A DNA stretch of 64,000 bases from Trifolium pratense (lineage: Eukaryota; Streptophyta; Magnoliopsida; Fabales; Fabaceae), in NCBI RefSeq assembly GCF_020283565.1, contig NC_060061.1, forward strand, positions 18,079,362 through 18,143,361, given 5' to 3'. The translations under genes were made by a program, and so were the position numbers. The notes below the pieces were generated by a model, which saw only the letters and a list, made by a program, of their open reading frames with translations, had not been told where the DNA came from and did not search any database. Positions 23,881 to 36,515 of the stretch are shown here, piece by piece (the first letter of the stretch is position 1; every line of letters begins with the position of its first letter).

Positions 23881-25386
23881 AAAGGTTGTTTTGTTGCTAG
23901 GTTTGAAACATTCCTCTAGTGGGAGTGTGTCTCTAAAAGAGACAGTGGGAGTGATATAGAACTTGAATAAATTCAAGTACCACAAAACATATTTATTTAA
24001 AAGGGAATGCAAACCGGTTCCTCAAGGTTGTTGAAGAACCATTGTTTTAAAGTTGCACAAATCCAAGATAAGTCTAACATATCACATATGGCTACAAGGT
24101 ATGGTTTTATCATGACTCAGCAATGTGATATGATTCTCATGGAAGATGAGTCTTTGACTTTCTAAAAGGTCGTAAGACGATCTAGATTATGAGAAGTGGC
24201 TAAATGCCATGAAATCTCATACAGAATCCATATACACTAACCTTATGTAGATAATGGTTATGTCTTCAAGATGAGTAAGACTCATACGATGAAAGTGAGT
24301 ATTCTTTTTGAACACTGATATGGATGGTATTAAGAATACCTTATAATATTTGATTGCTTCTGCTAAATGTTGTACTACATGTTTTGGTAGATGGATAACA
24401 AAGTTGCATTCCTTAATTGGAATGACCTCATATATATGCGTTGGACATATACGTAAGGGTTTTGTTGATCCAAATGATGCTAGAAAGGTATATAACTTGT
24501 AGCTATCTAATTTTGATTAGATAGAGTTCTCAGAAAATTAAATTATTGTTTGTTCCTTTTATGAAGTTTTATGAAAAACAAATTAACAAGGACAAACCTA
24601 TCTAACTTTGATTAGATCGAATAAATTTGAATATTTGTTCCTTTTGAAAGTTTTGTGGAAAACAAATGAAGGACAAATATAAATCTTGTGCATACAAAGT
24701 TTTAGTGGGAGTGATAATATCTGATATCATATTAATCATCAAGACATTTTTCTTATACATGTGAGACATGACTAGGAAAATAACTCTTGATGAAACACTT
24801 AGGCAAGAATTCCTAAAGAGTTAGGAATAACCTATGTACCAAAATTGAAATTAGTGTTTGACACTAACTTACCTTCAAGAATATCCCTAAGGACCTTAAA
24901 GGAACTAAGGCCTATTTCTTGAAATAGATGGGTATGGGAAGGATCATTATAAGGAAGTTATAATGAAGGAAGGTTCCATACCAATGTATTGTATATCATG
25001 GCTGAATACAAGCATTGAAAGCTATAAGATAAGCTTCGTAATATGTTTGTTTCAGTTAAATAAGTTGAGTATTTAAGATTGGATCGTTTGGCTCATGATT
25101 GAGCTAAAGATATGTTTCCGGTGTTACAAGTCACATTAATCACATTAGTGATGGTAATAGTTTAATCTTGCAAGAACACTTGAAAATAGATCTCACCGAC
25201 GATTCATGACTATACTTAGACACTTATATATTTCGATAGAGATCGAAATAGAACGTTGGAAGATACGTAAGATACCAACATAGGAAATAGTTCCTTATCC
25301 ACTAACAAAGCCTCTTGCGCAGTTGAAGCGTGATGGGCATACTAAGTCTATAGGTATTAAGAGAAACCTAGATTGGCTTTAGTGCT
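23880..25386 (+). pseudogene. Decayed Copia pol remnants inside the inner element
   Basis: Several short stretches still read like Copia pol in the expected order: a linker before RT near 24100-24230 (RYGFIMT, MEDESLTF), the RT core near 24390-24490 (AFLN, then GFVDPNDARKV), and the RNase H C-terminal tail near 25300-25380 (PLTKPLAQLKRDGHTKS-like). Stops and frame changes separate all of them, so no enzyme can be made. Confidence 0.65.
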
Positions 25387-25396
25387 AGTGGGAGAT

Positions 25397-26936
25397 TGTT
25401 GGAGTAAGCCCTAAGAGCCAATCTATTTTCATAGTATTTGCTTTAGGAGTTTGAATATAAATATGGCATTTCTTTATTATATTTGTAAGGTTGCAAAATA
25501 ATGAAGTCCCTAGAATAGAAAGTCCGTTTAATAATTAAGTGTGACTTAATCATGAGATAATATTAAACATAAGGACACTATTCTTAAAGTATCCGTAGTC
25601 GAGCTTTAAGGTAAAGGGGATAACCTTAAAGCATAAAGACTATTATGAAGATAGACTGATGATCACATCTCATGGATCATGGGATAAGGAGTTATCAAGT
25701 CTTGACGTAGGTATAAATATTAGGAGTAATATTTATACTGGATTGACCCGCTATGAGAGTACTACATGCAAAGTTATGCAAAGTGTCATAAGTTACTCTC
25801 ATGGTGATAATGGTGTAAACCGCCCTTAGACCTGAAACCACTTTGTACCCTAGATGTGGAGTCAAGTACTTTGTTGCTGATCTAACGTTGTCCGTAACAG
25901 GATAACCATAAAGGCAGTTGATGGGTACTTCACAAAGCATGCTGAGGGACAGTAGTGACCTAGATGGAATTTGCCAATCCTGCATAACAGGATAAATGTC
26001 ATGGGCCCAATATTGAACTGGACAAAGATGACACCAAGTATGTTATGTGTTCAATATAGACATAAAGGGCAAAGGGGTAATTATACACACTGATATTATC
26101 ACAAGAGGTTATGTTTAGATCACATGTTAATTTCTCGTAACTTGAGTAGCAGTGATGTGTTGCTAGATACCGCTCACTGTTTATTGTAATAAATAGTGAT
26201 TTATTATAATTGTCAATGTTACGGAAACCTACAGGGTCACACACATAAGAACAATCTAGTGAGATTGGAACACCGTAAGGTACGGTGCACCTTGGAGAAA
26301 TAAGAAAATATGATAAGGGTATTATGGTAATTAAAATGAGCATTACATCATATGGTATGATGTAGCAAGAAGGGGGTGCAAATATGTACTAGACATATTT
26401 ACATGAGAATGGCGCCCACTATAGCCCATTTAGTTAAAAGGGCTTTAGTGTAATTTTGCCATGGCAAGTGGTTCTATAAATAGAACCCTTGTGGTAAGGA
26501 GAAATAGTTACACAATTTTGTTACTCATTCTCATGAGCCTTTGTTCTCTCCTCTCTTGAGAAACCCTAATCACCTTTCTAGAGTTTTTGTGAAAAACCCT
26601 AATCCTTATTTTGTGCCTCCTTTCTCCTAACCCTTCAAACCATTGGAGCTAGCACTCCATTGAAGGTTGTTGTTCGTGTGGACTGGCTAGAGGCGTTATA
26701 CCTTTAACGCTTGTGATCAAATTCGTTGGTGACTTGGTGGTGACCTTGTTCGTGACGGTTCGAGGTTCTTGTTCGTGACCTTGTTCGTGATTCGAAGTGT
26801 TCGATAGCCGTTCGTGATTTAAAGGGAGTTTTCGAACCAAAAGGTAAAACTCTAAACACAATTCATGACCATTCGTAAGGATCACAAAAGGAAAATTTTA
26901 AAATTCCGCTGCTTTTATCGTATCAATTTTCCTTCA
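25397..26936 (+). repeat. 3' LTR of the inner element
   Basis: 1540 bp copy at a constant offset of 6627 bp from the 5' LTR, with identical short minus-strand frames. Preceded by the polypurine-like AGTGGGAGAT. Confidence 0.95.
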
Positions 26937-26941
26937 CTGGC

Positions 26942-29900
26942 AACAGAAGATGTATTTCTTCCTAACTCTGAAAAAGGTTGTGAATGTTCTTAATGAGGAC
27001 ATACCTGTTCTTCCTGATGCTTCTGCTTCTGGAACGAATGAATTGACTGTCACCAATGGTGGTGAGAAACCTGTGAATGACAAAGATAAGGATCAAATTG
27101 ATTCTGCTGCAGCACAGGTTAAAGCTCAAAAGCTTCAGCTGCAAAAAGAGATACACCTCTGGAAAGAACATGATTATTTATGTAAGAACTACATTATTAA
27201 TGGACTTGCTGATGACTTGTATGATTATTATCGATCATACAATACTGCTAAAGATGTGTGGGAGGCTCTGACCAAAAAGTATGACACTGAAGAAGCTGGT
27301 GCAAAGAAATATGCTGTGAGCAGGTACTTAAAGTATCAGATGGTTGATGAAAGGTCTGTTGAAGCGCAGTCTCATGAAATTCAGAAGATTGCTCATGAAA
27401 TTATTACTGAAGGTATGCCTCTTGATGAACAGTTTCAAATTGCTGTTATTATTGACAAACTGCCCCCTTCTTGGAAAGATTTTAAAAATATTCTTCGTCA
27501 CAAAACTAAAGAATTTTCAATTGAAAGCTTGATTACTCGCCTCCGTATTGAGGAAGAATCTCGCAGGCAAGATATGAAAGAAGAAGAGAAAATTCTGGTT
27601 GTCTCCAATAACAACAAAAAGAAATCCACTGCTGCTGCTGCGGTTCTGAAGCCTACGGGCAAAAATTTCAAGAATCAGAACCGTACTGCACCTGTTCGGA
27701 TTAAGAATGGGAATCCTTCTAAGGCCCCTATTGCTAGACAGCAACCTCCTCCACCACCTCCTCCAAAGAATGATGATGGTGAATTTCTGTGCTTTAATTG
27801 CTGGAAACCGGGTCATATGGCAAAAAAGTGTAGAAACAAATCAAGGCCAAGGCCTGCTAATCTGAATGCCGTAGAAGAGGCATATGCTGCAATGATCACC
27901 GAAATCAATATGATCGGTGTTACTGATGGTTGGTGGATAGACACTGGTGCAACTCGCCATGTCTGTTATGAACGTGCTATGTTCAAAACATACACTACTG
28001 CTGAGAACAAGAAGGTGCAGATGGGAAATGCTCACACTTCTGAAGTTGCTGGAATTGGAGATATAGAGCTGAAATTTACTTCCGGAAAGACTCTGATCCT
28101 GAAGGATGTTATGCATGTACCAGTTATGAAAAAGAATCTTGTTTCTGGTTTTCTTCTCAATAAGGCTGGGTTTAGTCAAACTATAGGGGCTGATTTGTAT
28201 ACCATCACTAAGAATGGTATTTTTATTGGGAAAGGGTACGCCGTTGATGGCATGTTTAAGTTAAATGTTGATCTCAATTTGAATTTGAATAAAATTTCTA
28301 CTTCTGTTTATTCCTTGTGTGATTTTAATATTTGGCATTCTAGACTTTGTCATGTTAATTCGCGATCAATATCTAATTTAAGTCACTTAGGCTTAATTCC
28401 AAAATTAAAATTTGATGATTTAGAAAAATGCGAATTTTGTAGTCAAGCAAAAATAACAAAAAGTTCACATAAGTCAGTAACTAGGGAATCTGAACCAATG
28501 GATTTAATACACTCTGATATATGTGAATTAGATGGAACCTTGACTAGAAATAACAAACGTTACTTTATCACATTTATTGATGATTGTTCTGATTACACCT
28601 TTGTATATCTAATGAAACATAAAAGTGAAGCATTTGATGTGTTTAAAGTGTTTGTAAATGAAATTGAAAATCAATTTAGTATGAAAATTAAGAGATTACG
28701 TAGTGATAGAGGAACTGAATATAATTCTAGTTTATTTAATGATTTTTATAAACAACATGGAATTATACATGAAACGACTGCACCATATTCCCCTGAAATG
28801 AATGGTAAAGCAGAAAGAAAAAATAGAACTCTCACAGAATTAGTTGTTGCTATAATGTTAAATTCAGGCGCTGCTTCACACTGGTGGGGGGAAATTATAT
28901 TGACTGTTTGCTTTGTCCTGAATAGAGTCCCTAAGTCTAAGAAAATGATCTCACCATATGAGACATTAAAGAAAAGACAACCAAACCTGTCTTATTTGAG
29001 AACTTGGGGATGTCTAGCTTATGTCAGGAAACCTGACCCGAAGCGAGTAAAACTTGCTAGTAGAGCCTATGAATGCGTATTCATTGGGTATGCTGCAAAC
29101 AGTAAAGCTTACAGGTTTTTTGACCTGAATGCTAAAGTAATCATAGAATCAGTTGACGCTGATTTTTTTGAAGATAAATTTCCTTTTAAATTAAAAAATA
29201 GTGGGGGCACCGAATCAAGTCACATTCCTGTGATAAGAAACTCTGAGAGCAACAACAATACAGAAATTGAACTTCGAAGAAGTAAAAGAGTGAGAGTAGC
29301 TAAAGACTATGGTCCCGAATATTCGGCATATACTTTAGAAGAAGATCCTAAAAATCTTCAAGAAGCATTGTCATCTCTGGATGCAGATTTATGGCAAGAA
29401 GCTATTAACGATGAGATGGATTCTCTAGAATCTAACAAAACTTGACATTTGGTAGATTTGCCTCCTGGTTGCAAACCTATTGGTTGTAAATGGATTTTGA
29501 AAAAGAAACTAAAATCAGATGGCTCTATAGAAAAGTACAAGGCTCGCCTTGTCGCCAAAGGTTTTAGACAAAGAGAAAATATAGATTTCTTCGACACTTT
29601 TTCTCCGGTCACTCGAATAACATCCATAAGGGTACTTATTTCTATTGCCGCAATTTTTAATTTAACTTTACACCAAATGGATGTTAAAACCGCTTTCCTA
29701 AATGGTGACTTAGAAGAAGAAATCTATATGGAACAACCTGAAGGATTTGTGATCCACGGACAAGAAAATAAAGTCTGTAAGTTAGATAAGTCTTTGTATG
29801 GTCTAAAACAAGCTCCTAAGCAATGGCATGAAAAGTTTGACAATTTAATGTTGTCGATTGGGTTCAAAGTAAATGAAAGTGATAAATGTATTTACTACAA

Positions 29901-30891
29901 ATTCGAAAATGGCATTTGCACTTTCATGTGTCTCTATGTAGACGACTTACTCATATTTGGATCAAACCTTTATGCCGTAAATGCTGTGAAATCACTGTTG
30001 TGTAACAACTTTGATATGAAAAACCTCGGAGAAGCAAGTGTGATTCTTGGAATCAAGATTACCAGGTCTGAGAAGTGAATATCCCTAGATCAGTCACATT
30101 ATGTGGAAAAGATCTTAAATAAGTATGGTTACTATGACTGCAAAGAAAAGAACACTTCGTATGACGCTAGTGTAAAACTATTTAAGAACACTGGTGAAAG
30201 TGTTAGACAAACTGAATATGCGAGCATCATTGGTAGTCTTAGGTATGCCACTGATTGTACAAGACCCGACATAGCCTATGTCGTGGGACTTCTTTGCAGA
30301 TTTACTAGCAGACCTAGTAATGAGCATTGGCAAGCTATTGAGAGAGTCATGGGCTATCTTAAAAAAACCATGAATCTCGGATTACATTATAAGAGATTTC
30401 CTGCCGTGCTTGAAGGATACAGTGACGCTGATTGGAACACCTTGTCAGATGATTCCAAAGCAACTAGTGGCTTTATATTTAATATAGCCGGAGGAGCTGT
30501 GTCTTGGAAATCTAAGAAACAGACCATTTTGGCACAGTCCACTATGGAATCTAAATTAATAGCACTAGCAACTGCAAGTGAAGAAGCAAGCTGGTTGAGA
30601 TGCTTGTTATCTGAGATTCCCCTATGGGAAAAACCTATGCCAGCTGTGTTGATCCACTGCGATAGTACTGCAGCTATCGCTAAAATTAAGAATCGATTTT
30701 ATAATGGTAAAAGACGTCAAATTAGAAGGAAGCACAGCACAGTGAGAGAGTCAATCTCTAAAGGGGCTGTAAGAGTGGATCATGTACGCACTGATGAAAA
30801 CTTAGCGGATCCTTTGACGAAAGGACTGACTAAAGAGAAAGTCTATAATACTAATGTAAAAATAGGACTAATGCCTATGAATTGCTCATAA
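26942..30891 (+). pseudogene. Copia gag-pol polyprotein (interrupted)
   Basis: Continuation of the gag frame cut at 18769. Visible in order: gag; a CX2CX4HX4C zinc knuckle (about 27789-27830, CFNCWKPGHMAKKC); aspartic protease WIDTGA (near 27935); the HHCC pre-integrase region and DDE integrase core (about 28330-28840); RT with QMDVKTAFLNG and YVDDLL (about 29670-29955); RNase H ending near ADPLTKGL (about 30808). The frame is broken by TGA at 29443-29445, before the HLVDLPPGC motif where the family has Trp, and by TGA at 30076-30078. Otherwise the reading frame is well kept, so decay is modest. Confidence 0.93.
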
Positions 30892-31387
30892 TGGTAACCC
30901 AACCTAAAAGACTGGAGATCCCAAGAATTAGGTTCCAATGGGTAAACAACAAGTTGTGGGTGGTAGGACGTGAACATGCAAGATAAGAAGCATGAATCCT
31001 GAAGCAGAAGTAAAAGGTTGAGTTAATAGAAACTCTTAATGAGATCTAGACTCTGATATGAGTGGAGTACCAAGCTTCAGGAGTACTCCAGATAGACTCA
31101 CCTATATGAATGTGGAACTGAGGCCGGTTCCTATGGGGTTTTGAGGCGAACTCCTAGATCATTCATGAAACGGGATAGTCGTGCAGGGCCATTAACGCAC
31201 GGGCCAAAGAATACACCCTAAGAGAGGTTGTGTGCGGTTTGAGAAAAATCCGAGATAGAGTTCAAGACAAGCGTCACTCTTGTTAAATCGGGCTCTTACT
31301 CGCTATGTAAAGGTTCAAGACAAGCGTCACCTTTGCTTATGCACAATCTTACTTCTGAAACAACTTTTTTAAATTCAAGTGGGGGAT
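30892..31387 (+). other. Copia 3' untranslated region and polypurine tract
   Basis: Non-coding stretch between the pol stop and the 3' LTR. AAGTGGGGGAT at about 31376-31387 is the polypurine tract immediately before the LTR's TGTTGG. Confidence 0.7.
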
Positions 31388-32315
31388 TGTTGGAACATGA
31401 TGAGAATTTGGAAGGAACTTGGTATTGAAATAAACACAAGTATTGGAACCATGCATAGTGTGAATTGAAAAAAGACTCTTTGAGTCCCACATTGGAAAGA
31501 TCACACTACTTGGTAGTGTTTATATACCACTAAGTGGCAACCAAGGGTGTGCCCTTGGGGTACCCACTTTTGTAAGAAAGGGAGACCACACACAATGTTG
31601 AATATCACACGCGCGCCGCCGCCGTCCGGCCGGCCGGGCCGGGCTTGGGCTTGGGCTTGGGCTTGGGCTTGGTGATATATTAATTTTTTAATAAGAAAAA
31701 GAAAAAATTTATTTTTTCTTTAAGTGTGTGGGTTTTAATTTCGCACATGTTAATTGTGCCTGAAACCAAGTCTTCAAAACTGTGTCAGCACTTATCCGTT
31801 GCTCAGTCAAAAGAAGAATCTGTTCCTACAAAATAGGTCACATGTGATTTGTTTTTGAAATTCAACTGATTCCTCAAATGTAGAAAAATCAGTTCCCCAC
31901 TATTCAAATTCGTTCAGAACTGCATTATAAATAGCAGTCTTTGCTTTCATTATTTTCCATCAGTTCATACAGTCTCTGAACAATTTTTTTCCTTCTTTCT
32001 CCTTGCTTTCTTTCATGCAAAAATTTCCCTTTCCTTGTTGTTTCTTGAGTTGATACTCTTGTATCAATTATTGAATTGATTCATCGAATCAATAGAAGGG
32101 TGTATCTCTGCCCGAATTCTACAGTGCAGTAGCAATTCGGTATTAAAATTGTGAAGGCTGTTTTATCCTGGAGACTTCACGGTTGATAGTTTACTCTGCA
32201 CAATTTGAGTAATACCGTGAAACGTCTTAAAGAGAGCGTATTCACCCACGACTCAGCCGATAATATTTTACAGCAGTAGCATTTTTTTTCGAAATTTTCA
32301 AATCAAAAAACAACA
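31388..32315 (+). repeat. 3' LTR of the middle Copia element
   Basis: 928 bp. Matches 17730-18656 with scattered substitutions and a different number of GGGCTT units near 31640. Followed by the GGCAT target duplication. Confidence 0.93.
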
Positions 32316-32564
32316 GGCATCACGCCGCGCGTGATCAAGGTGAAAAACTTGGCTCTCTAAGATCTCCATCACGAAGCGCGTGATGGGCTACGCCCCCAGC
32401 GTAGTGAAAATCATATTTTCCTGCTTAAAATCCTGCTTTTCTTGCAGAACAAGTAACCCTGCTTCCGAGTAGATTTCTCTTGAATTTATTGCTTAAAACC
32501 TACTAAAATGCATCTAATGTCACTCAAATAGGCATGGATTAGAGAGTGTGACGATCCGTCATCA

Positions 32565-33008
32565 TTAGTTATTGCTTTTCTTGCTTATGGTGGAAAAATG
32601 TCTTAAATCATCACTTAATCAAAAATGGAACAAGTACATACAAGATATGTTAACACAATATCGAGGTGCCTCATACAGGTCCATAAACAGTGCATAAAAA
32701 ATTAATACATGAACTTCAATGGTGTCATAATTAGCCAATTTAAGGTCAATGTCTAGAATCAGCAAATTAGTTACAATAACTTTTGGTTCTCAATATCCTA
32801 AGTTGTTACAACAAAGAACACAAGTACAACTGTACAACAACAACAGACATTCTCTTCCGACGCACGAAGCCAGCTTCACGATTTTCAAGTCAACACTGCA
32901 GCACACCCTGCAGACAATATTAAGTTGTATTACATTATAGATCAACAATGTGTAACCTCAACAATTCCATTTCAAAAAGCTGCAGATTCGATTTTATGTT
33001 TAAGCGCA
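32565..33008. other. Spacer between the LTR nest and the ARF pseudogene
   Basis: AT-rich sequence probably including the former 3' UTR of the ARF-like gene. No other feature seen. Confidence 0.4.
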
Positions 33009-33625
33009 CTAGAATACTCTATCGATTACCATGTCTCGCACAGGATGAAGATTGCTTACTTTGGTACAGTAACTTTCAACTGTTTTGCTCCTAAGTGAAT
33101 GCCTCGGATTGAAATCGTCTTCAACGTGTCTTGTGAAGGAGGAGGGTCCAGGGTTTAGCTGACAAGTAACAGTAGATGGTTCAACATCTTTAAGTGCAAC
33201 AGGAGCACCCTCGGTTAATAAAAAACCAAATACTCTTGATCACTTCTAGGTAGTGAAACCGAATCATACAAATGTGTACCAAATGAATTTGTGTCTTCAT
33301 GAGCTAGTCCGTGGAAAATAGGTTTGTAGGACAGGGTTGATGCAAATGCACCATCTTTCACTTCACAAACATATGAACCTCTTTGACGGACATTATCCTC
33401 CATCGCCGGATAAATCTTGTTATTGTAATCCAAGTTCAAAACTGGACTGTCTCTTTGCTGATACACGAATGCTGGTGGATGGAAATGCAAGTTGCTATTC
33501 ATCTGGGAAGACCATCCATTTCTGGATCTCGGTACCTGGGGGTGACCATCAAAAAGTCCAAAGCTTCCATTTCTAAGAGCCTCGTCAACAGACAAGGATC
33601 TTCCATATGGTTGGCTAGGAAGTAT

Positions 33626-33646
33626 TTCTTGACCTTGCAAGACCTT
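33626..33646 (-). promoter_or_regulatory. tasiR-ARF target site, 3' copy
   Basis: The plus strand reads TTCTTGACCTTGCAAGACCT, matching TAS3 tasiR-ARF except for three positions, one of which is a G:U wobble on the target. In sense it encodes KVLQGQE. The 21 nt are identical to the second copy 208 bp away, the paired arrangement known from ARF3 and ARF4. Confidence 0.9.
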
Positions 33647-33833
33647 CTGGAATCGGAATGATTCGCCGAAGCCATTGCAGGAAACATCAAAATTCATTTT
33701 GTGGGATTCCGATGTTATTTCCTGTTGATGCAATCCCAGGATAGTTTGAACCGGGATAACACCTTCGTAATTCAGATAACTGGTGGTGACTCTGAGCACT
33801 AATACTATCAAAAGTAGTATCAAAGCCTAACAT

Positions 33834-33854
33834 TTCTTGACCTTGCAAGACCTT
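33834..33854 (-). promoter_or_regulatory. tasiR-ARF target site, 5' copy
   Basis: Second 21 nt site, identical to that at 33626-33646 and coding for KVLQGQE after SLQFQ. It has survived although the gene around it has lost its frame. Confidence 0.9.
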
Positions 33855-36359
33855 CTGGAACTGCAGTGATTCGCTAAAGTCTGATGTCCCAATTCCACCT
33901 GTTAGAAGAATGGAACAATTCATCAATGATGTTGCATTGCATGAGGTAGAGCAATTCAAATGTAAGCCAAAAAAAATAATAAACTGAGATATACTGGGAA
34001 TTGGAAATTCTGGCTTTGATAAAGGCGGTCCAATCTTGGTCCTCTTCAAACTAGCTGCCATGAAGGTATTGGTGGTGGAAGCTGGCCAGAGGGCTCAATC
34101 TCCCATGGAGAAACCCTGTTAAGCCTTGAAGCTTCCAAGTCATCCCACCTTACCTACAATCATCAGAAAGACCATTTGATTTCAATCAGTCAAGTTAATC
34201 ACATAGCAAGTTTTAACGAGGTTAATAGGAAGAACATAAACAATCATAGTTTCCGTTAATAGAAAATGCAATCAATCATAGTTTCCACTAAGGCCTTTTA
34301 TATATTAGACAGTAGTCAAGAAATACGCTCGCTCACGTTTACCAAAAACTTGAGCTACTTCAAGAACGTAAAGCATAGACGGTTTCATTTTTTTTTTTTT
34401 GACACAATATGAAGGGAAATATGGTGTTGGTTTGAAAATCCATTTTTCTTATGCTATGTAAGTAATATTTAATTAGTACACCGAAAGACTGATCCATGTA
34501 AGTTTCTATAATTTTCAGACACCGTAAAGGCAATTCACTCGAGGAATTATTTGATGATGTAACAATCCTTCCCACTCAAAAGGAATACAAAACAACAGTA
34601 CAGAACCCCTACGTTTTGAAAGTGTGCCACTAAAATGTGTAGTTAGATGGAAGGTATAAAGGTATTTTGCTATGACACAAGCACTGAAGCGCAGATTATA
34701 TAATAAATAAAATGACAATGAGATTATACCATGGAAATTATACCAATAAACCATCTGCAAAATTTTATTAAATGGAAAGAGTATCAGGTTTCAACCCTAT
34801 ATGACAGGTAGCCATAAAAATGAGGAGTCACGACATCGACAATAAAACATGCAACTTAAAACATAAAAAACCATAGGAGTTTCCTTAACATTGGTCAGAA
34901 CAAGCCATCTCGTAAAACCCAATATCAAGCATATAAATGATAATCCTAATAAACAAAGTTAGAAAGGTCCTAGCAAAATACCACTAGGCATTTCCATTTT
35001 GATCCAGGCCATCTGAGAGGATCACATCGGTAATTCCAATAATTAATCCTGTGAATCTGCATAAAAGAAATATGATTAAGAATTTCTTTAATAAGGTTAT
35101 CTAAATGGAGAAAGCATAATCATGAACAAACCTTCGCTCGGCAGCATCTTCAGATTCAAAATGCATCCTGAACTTCATTCCAACCGAGTAAGAATAATCA
35201 AGGCTCTTTAAGAATTTGTGCATAGGTATGATGAACTTAGATGAACCAATCCTACAATGAAACAGTAAAAGTATTGAAAACACTGATTGGATCTCAAGCA
35301 TAACACTCTTCATATTGTAGATAGAACCGAACGTTTTCCCTTTCATGAACTACTAAAGAAAGTATAAGAGAATAACCATAAAAATACCTCGGATTGTAGT
35401 GAATGCTAAAGGCACATCTAGTAGATAAAGCATTAACTATATCTGTAAGGCTTCCAAGATTCAATTGCTGGCCAGAGATAGACGAAAAGTTACTGCTGTT
35501 TTTCAATTGAGCCGCCCTACGGACTCCAATCTCAATTCTCCATCCTCTCCTCTGTCAATTATCGCAAAAATCTAAAATGTTGGTCTAGTTCTTGTTACAC
35601 TATTTGATATTTTGATAGAATCTAGATCATCTTACCTGAGGAACAGAACAACATCTCCAGATACAAGCTTCTTCTTGTTAACAAATGCACTCCATCCCGT
35701 TGTAAGCAAATGCCTTCGTGGCTGCCCTGTGTTCATTAAAAGCAGAAAATACAAACACGAACAATCAATTGGTATTCTAACTGGTATGTTATTGTCCGTA
35801 TAAACATGAGAAATGAATGAGAAACCTCTATAAATATGTCGAAACTTCCATTCATGGCCGTGCAGATCCTTTGCCACAAGCTCTTGTGAAGGTCTTTGTT
35901 GAGTGTAATCCTAAAGAGGAAGTGGACTTAAATTCAAATGCATTGAAAAAACTATTTAATACAACTTAAGAAATTAGATACCAGTTATGACAAAATAACT
36001 TTCAAAATTAGACAGGGTGTGGGTGTGTCATTTCAAAAAATCTACATGTGCCGACTTAATTGTAGCATATACAAATATTCAAATTAAGTACCATGGGAGG
36101 AAAGCAATCTCCAGCTGCTCGACAAGGCACAGAGAATCCACCTGAGTGCTAGTATCAGAAGCAGTCAAAGTCTTACAAAACATGTGAGGTGTTGTTGACT
36201 TCATAACAGTATCAATATCCTCTCCTTCACCATCAACATCAACTTCCCCTTCCTTCAACTTTTGCTACAAAAAGTAGCCAAGTTCATTCTAAATCAGTTC
36301 ATAAAGTGACTTCATTTAATACTAATGTAGCTCTCTAATGTTCAAAAGGACTAGTAAAT

Positions 36360-36515
36360 GATCTCCATGAGCATAGCTTGATTAGTAGGGATATTGATAT
36401 TGCATTTTATATGCAGGGTCAGGGTTCGAACCCGGGATCTCCCATTTATTCATCTAAAGAGGTAAATTTCTAGCCATTAGGCTACTTGACAAAAAAAAGG
36501 ACTACTTGACAAAAA
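36360..36515 (+). mobile_element. tRNA-derived SINE in an ARF intron
   Basis: About 156 bp with an A-box-like AGCATAGCTTGATTAGTAGG, a B box GGGTTCGAACCCGGG near 36422 and an A-rich tail. A perfect 16 bp target duplication AAAAGGACTAGTAAAT flanks it (36344-36359, 36516-36531). The 3' end is duplicated: CTACTTGAC plus an A run occurs twice. It lies between exons 2 and 3 of the ARF pseudogene, in the opposite orientation. Confidence 0.93.

Larger units (their letters stand above)
18770..26936 (+). mobile_element. Inner LTR retrotransposon (non-autonomous Copia derivative), 8167 bp
   Basis: LTRs 18770-20309 and 25397-26936 are both 1540 bp, start TGTTGGAGTAAGCC and end CCTTCA. The flanking 5 bp duplication CTGGC (18765-18769, 26937-26941) is perfect. 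The copies sit exactly 6627 bp apart and I see no difference between them where I compared. A tRNA-iMet primer binding site follows the 5' LTR, and a purine tract (AGTGGGAGAT) precedes the 3' LTR. The 5087 bp interior has no long open frame, only decayed Copia pol traces. Intact cis signals, identical LTRs and no enzymes point to recent movement using another element's proteins (inference). Confidence 0.95.
17730..32315 (+). mobile_element. Ty1/Copia LTR retrotransposon (defective, middle level of the nest)
   Basis: Bounded by LTRs 17730-18656 (927 bp) and 31388-32315 (928 bp), both starting TGTTGGAAC and ending CAACA, and flanked by a perfect 5 bp target duplication GGCAT (17725-17729 and 32316-32320). 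Domain order gag, protease, integrase, RT, RNase H makes it Copia. Its own length without the inner insertion is about 6.4 kb. The LTRs differ by scattered substitutions and by the length of a GGGCTT run, so it is older than the element inside it. It is defective through a gag interruption and two in-frame TGA codons in pol. Confidence 0.95.
16610..32564. mobile_element. Outermost TG...CA element (solo LTR or LARD-like), split by a nested Copia element
   Basis: The two halves, 16610-17729 and 32321-32564, become one ~1.36 kb element when the Copia insertion and its duplicated GGCAT are set aside. It starts TGATGGACTATTCGCAAG and ends GTGACGATCCGTCATCA, the TG/CA ends of an LTR. The flanks TTACT (left) and TTAGT (right) could be a 5 bp target duplication with one change. 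No coding potential; contains GC-rich quasi-palindromes. The class (solo LTR, TRIM or LARD) is inferred from ends only. Confidence 0.6.

Noticed and set aside
33215..33823. 202-codon minus-strand frame as a separate gene
   Set aside because: It is the frameshifted last exon of the ARF-like pseudogene; only its middle part reads in the family frame.
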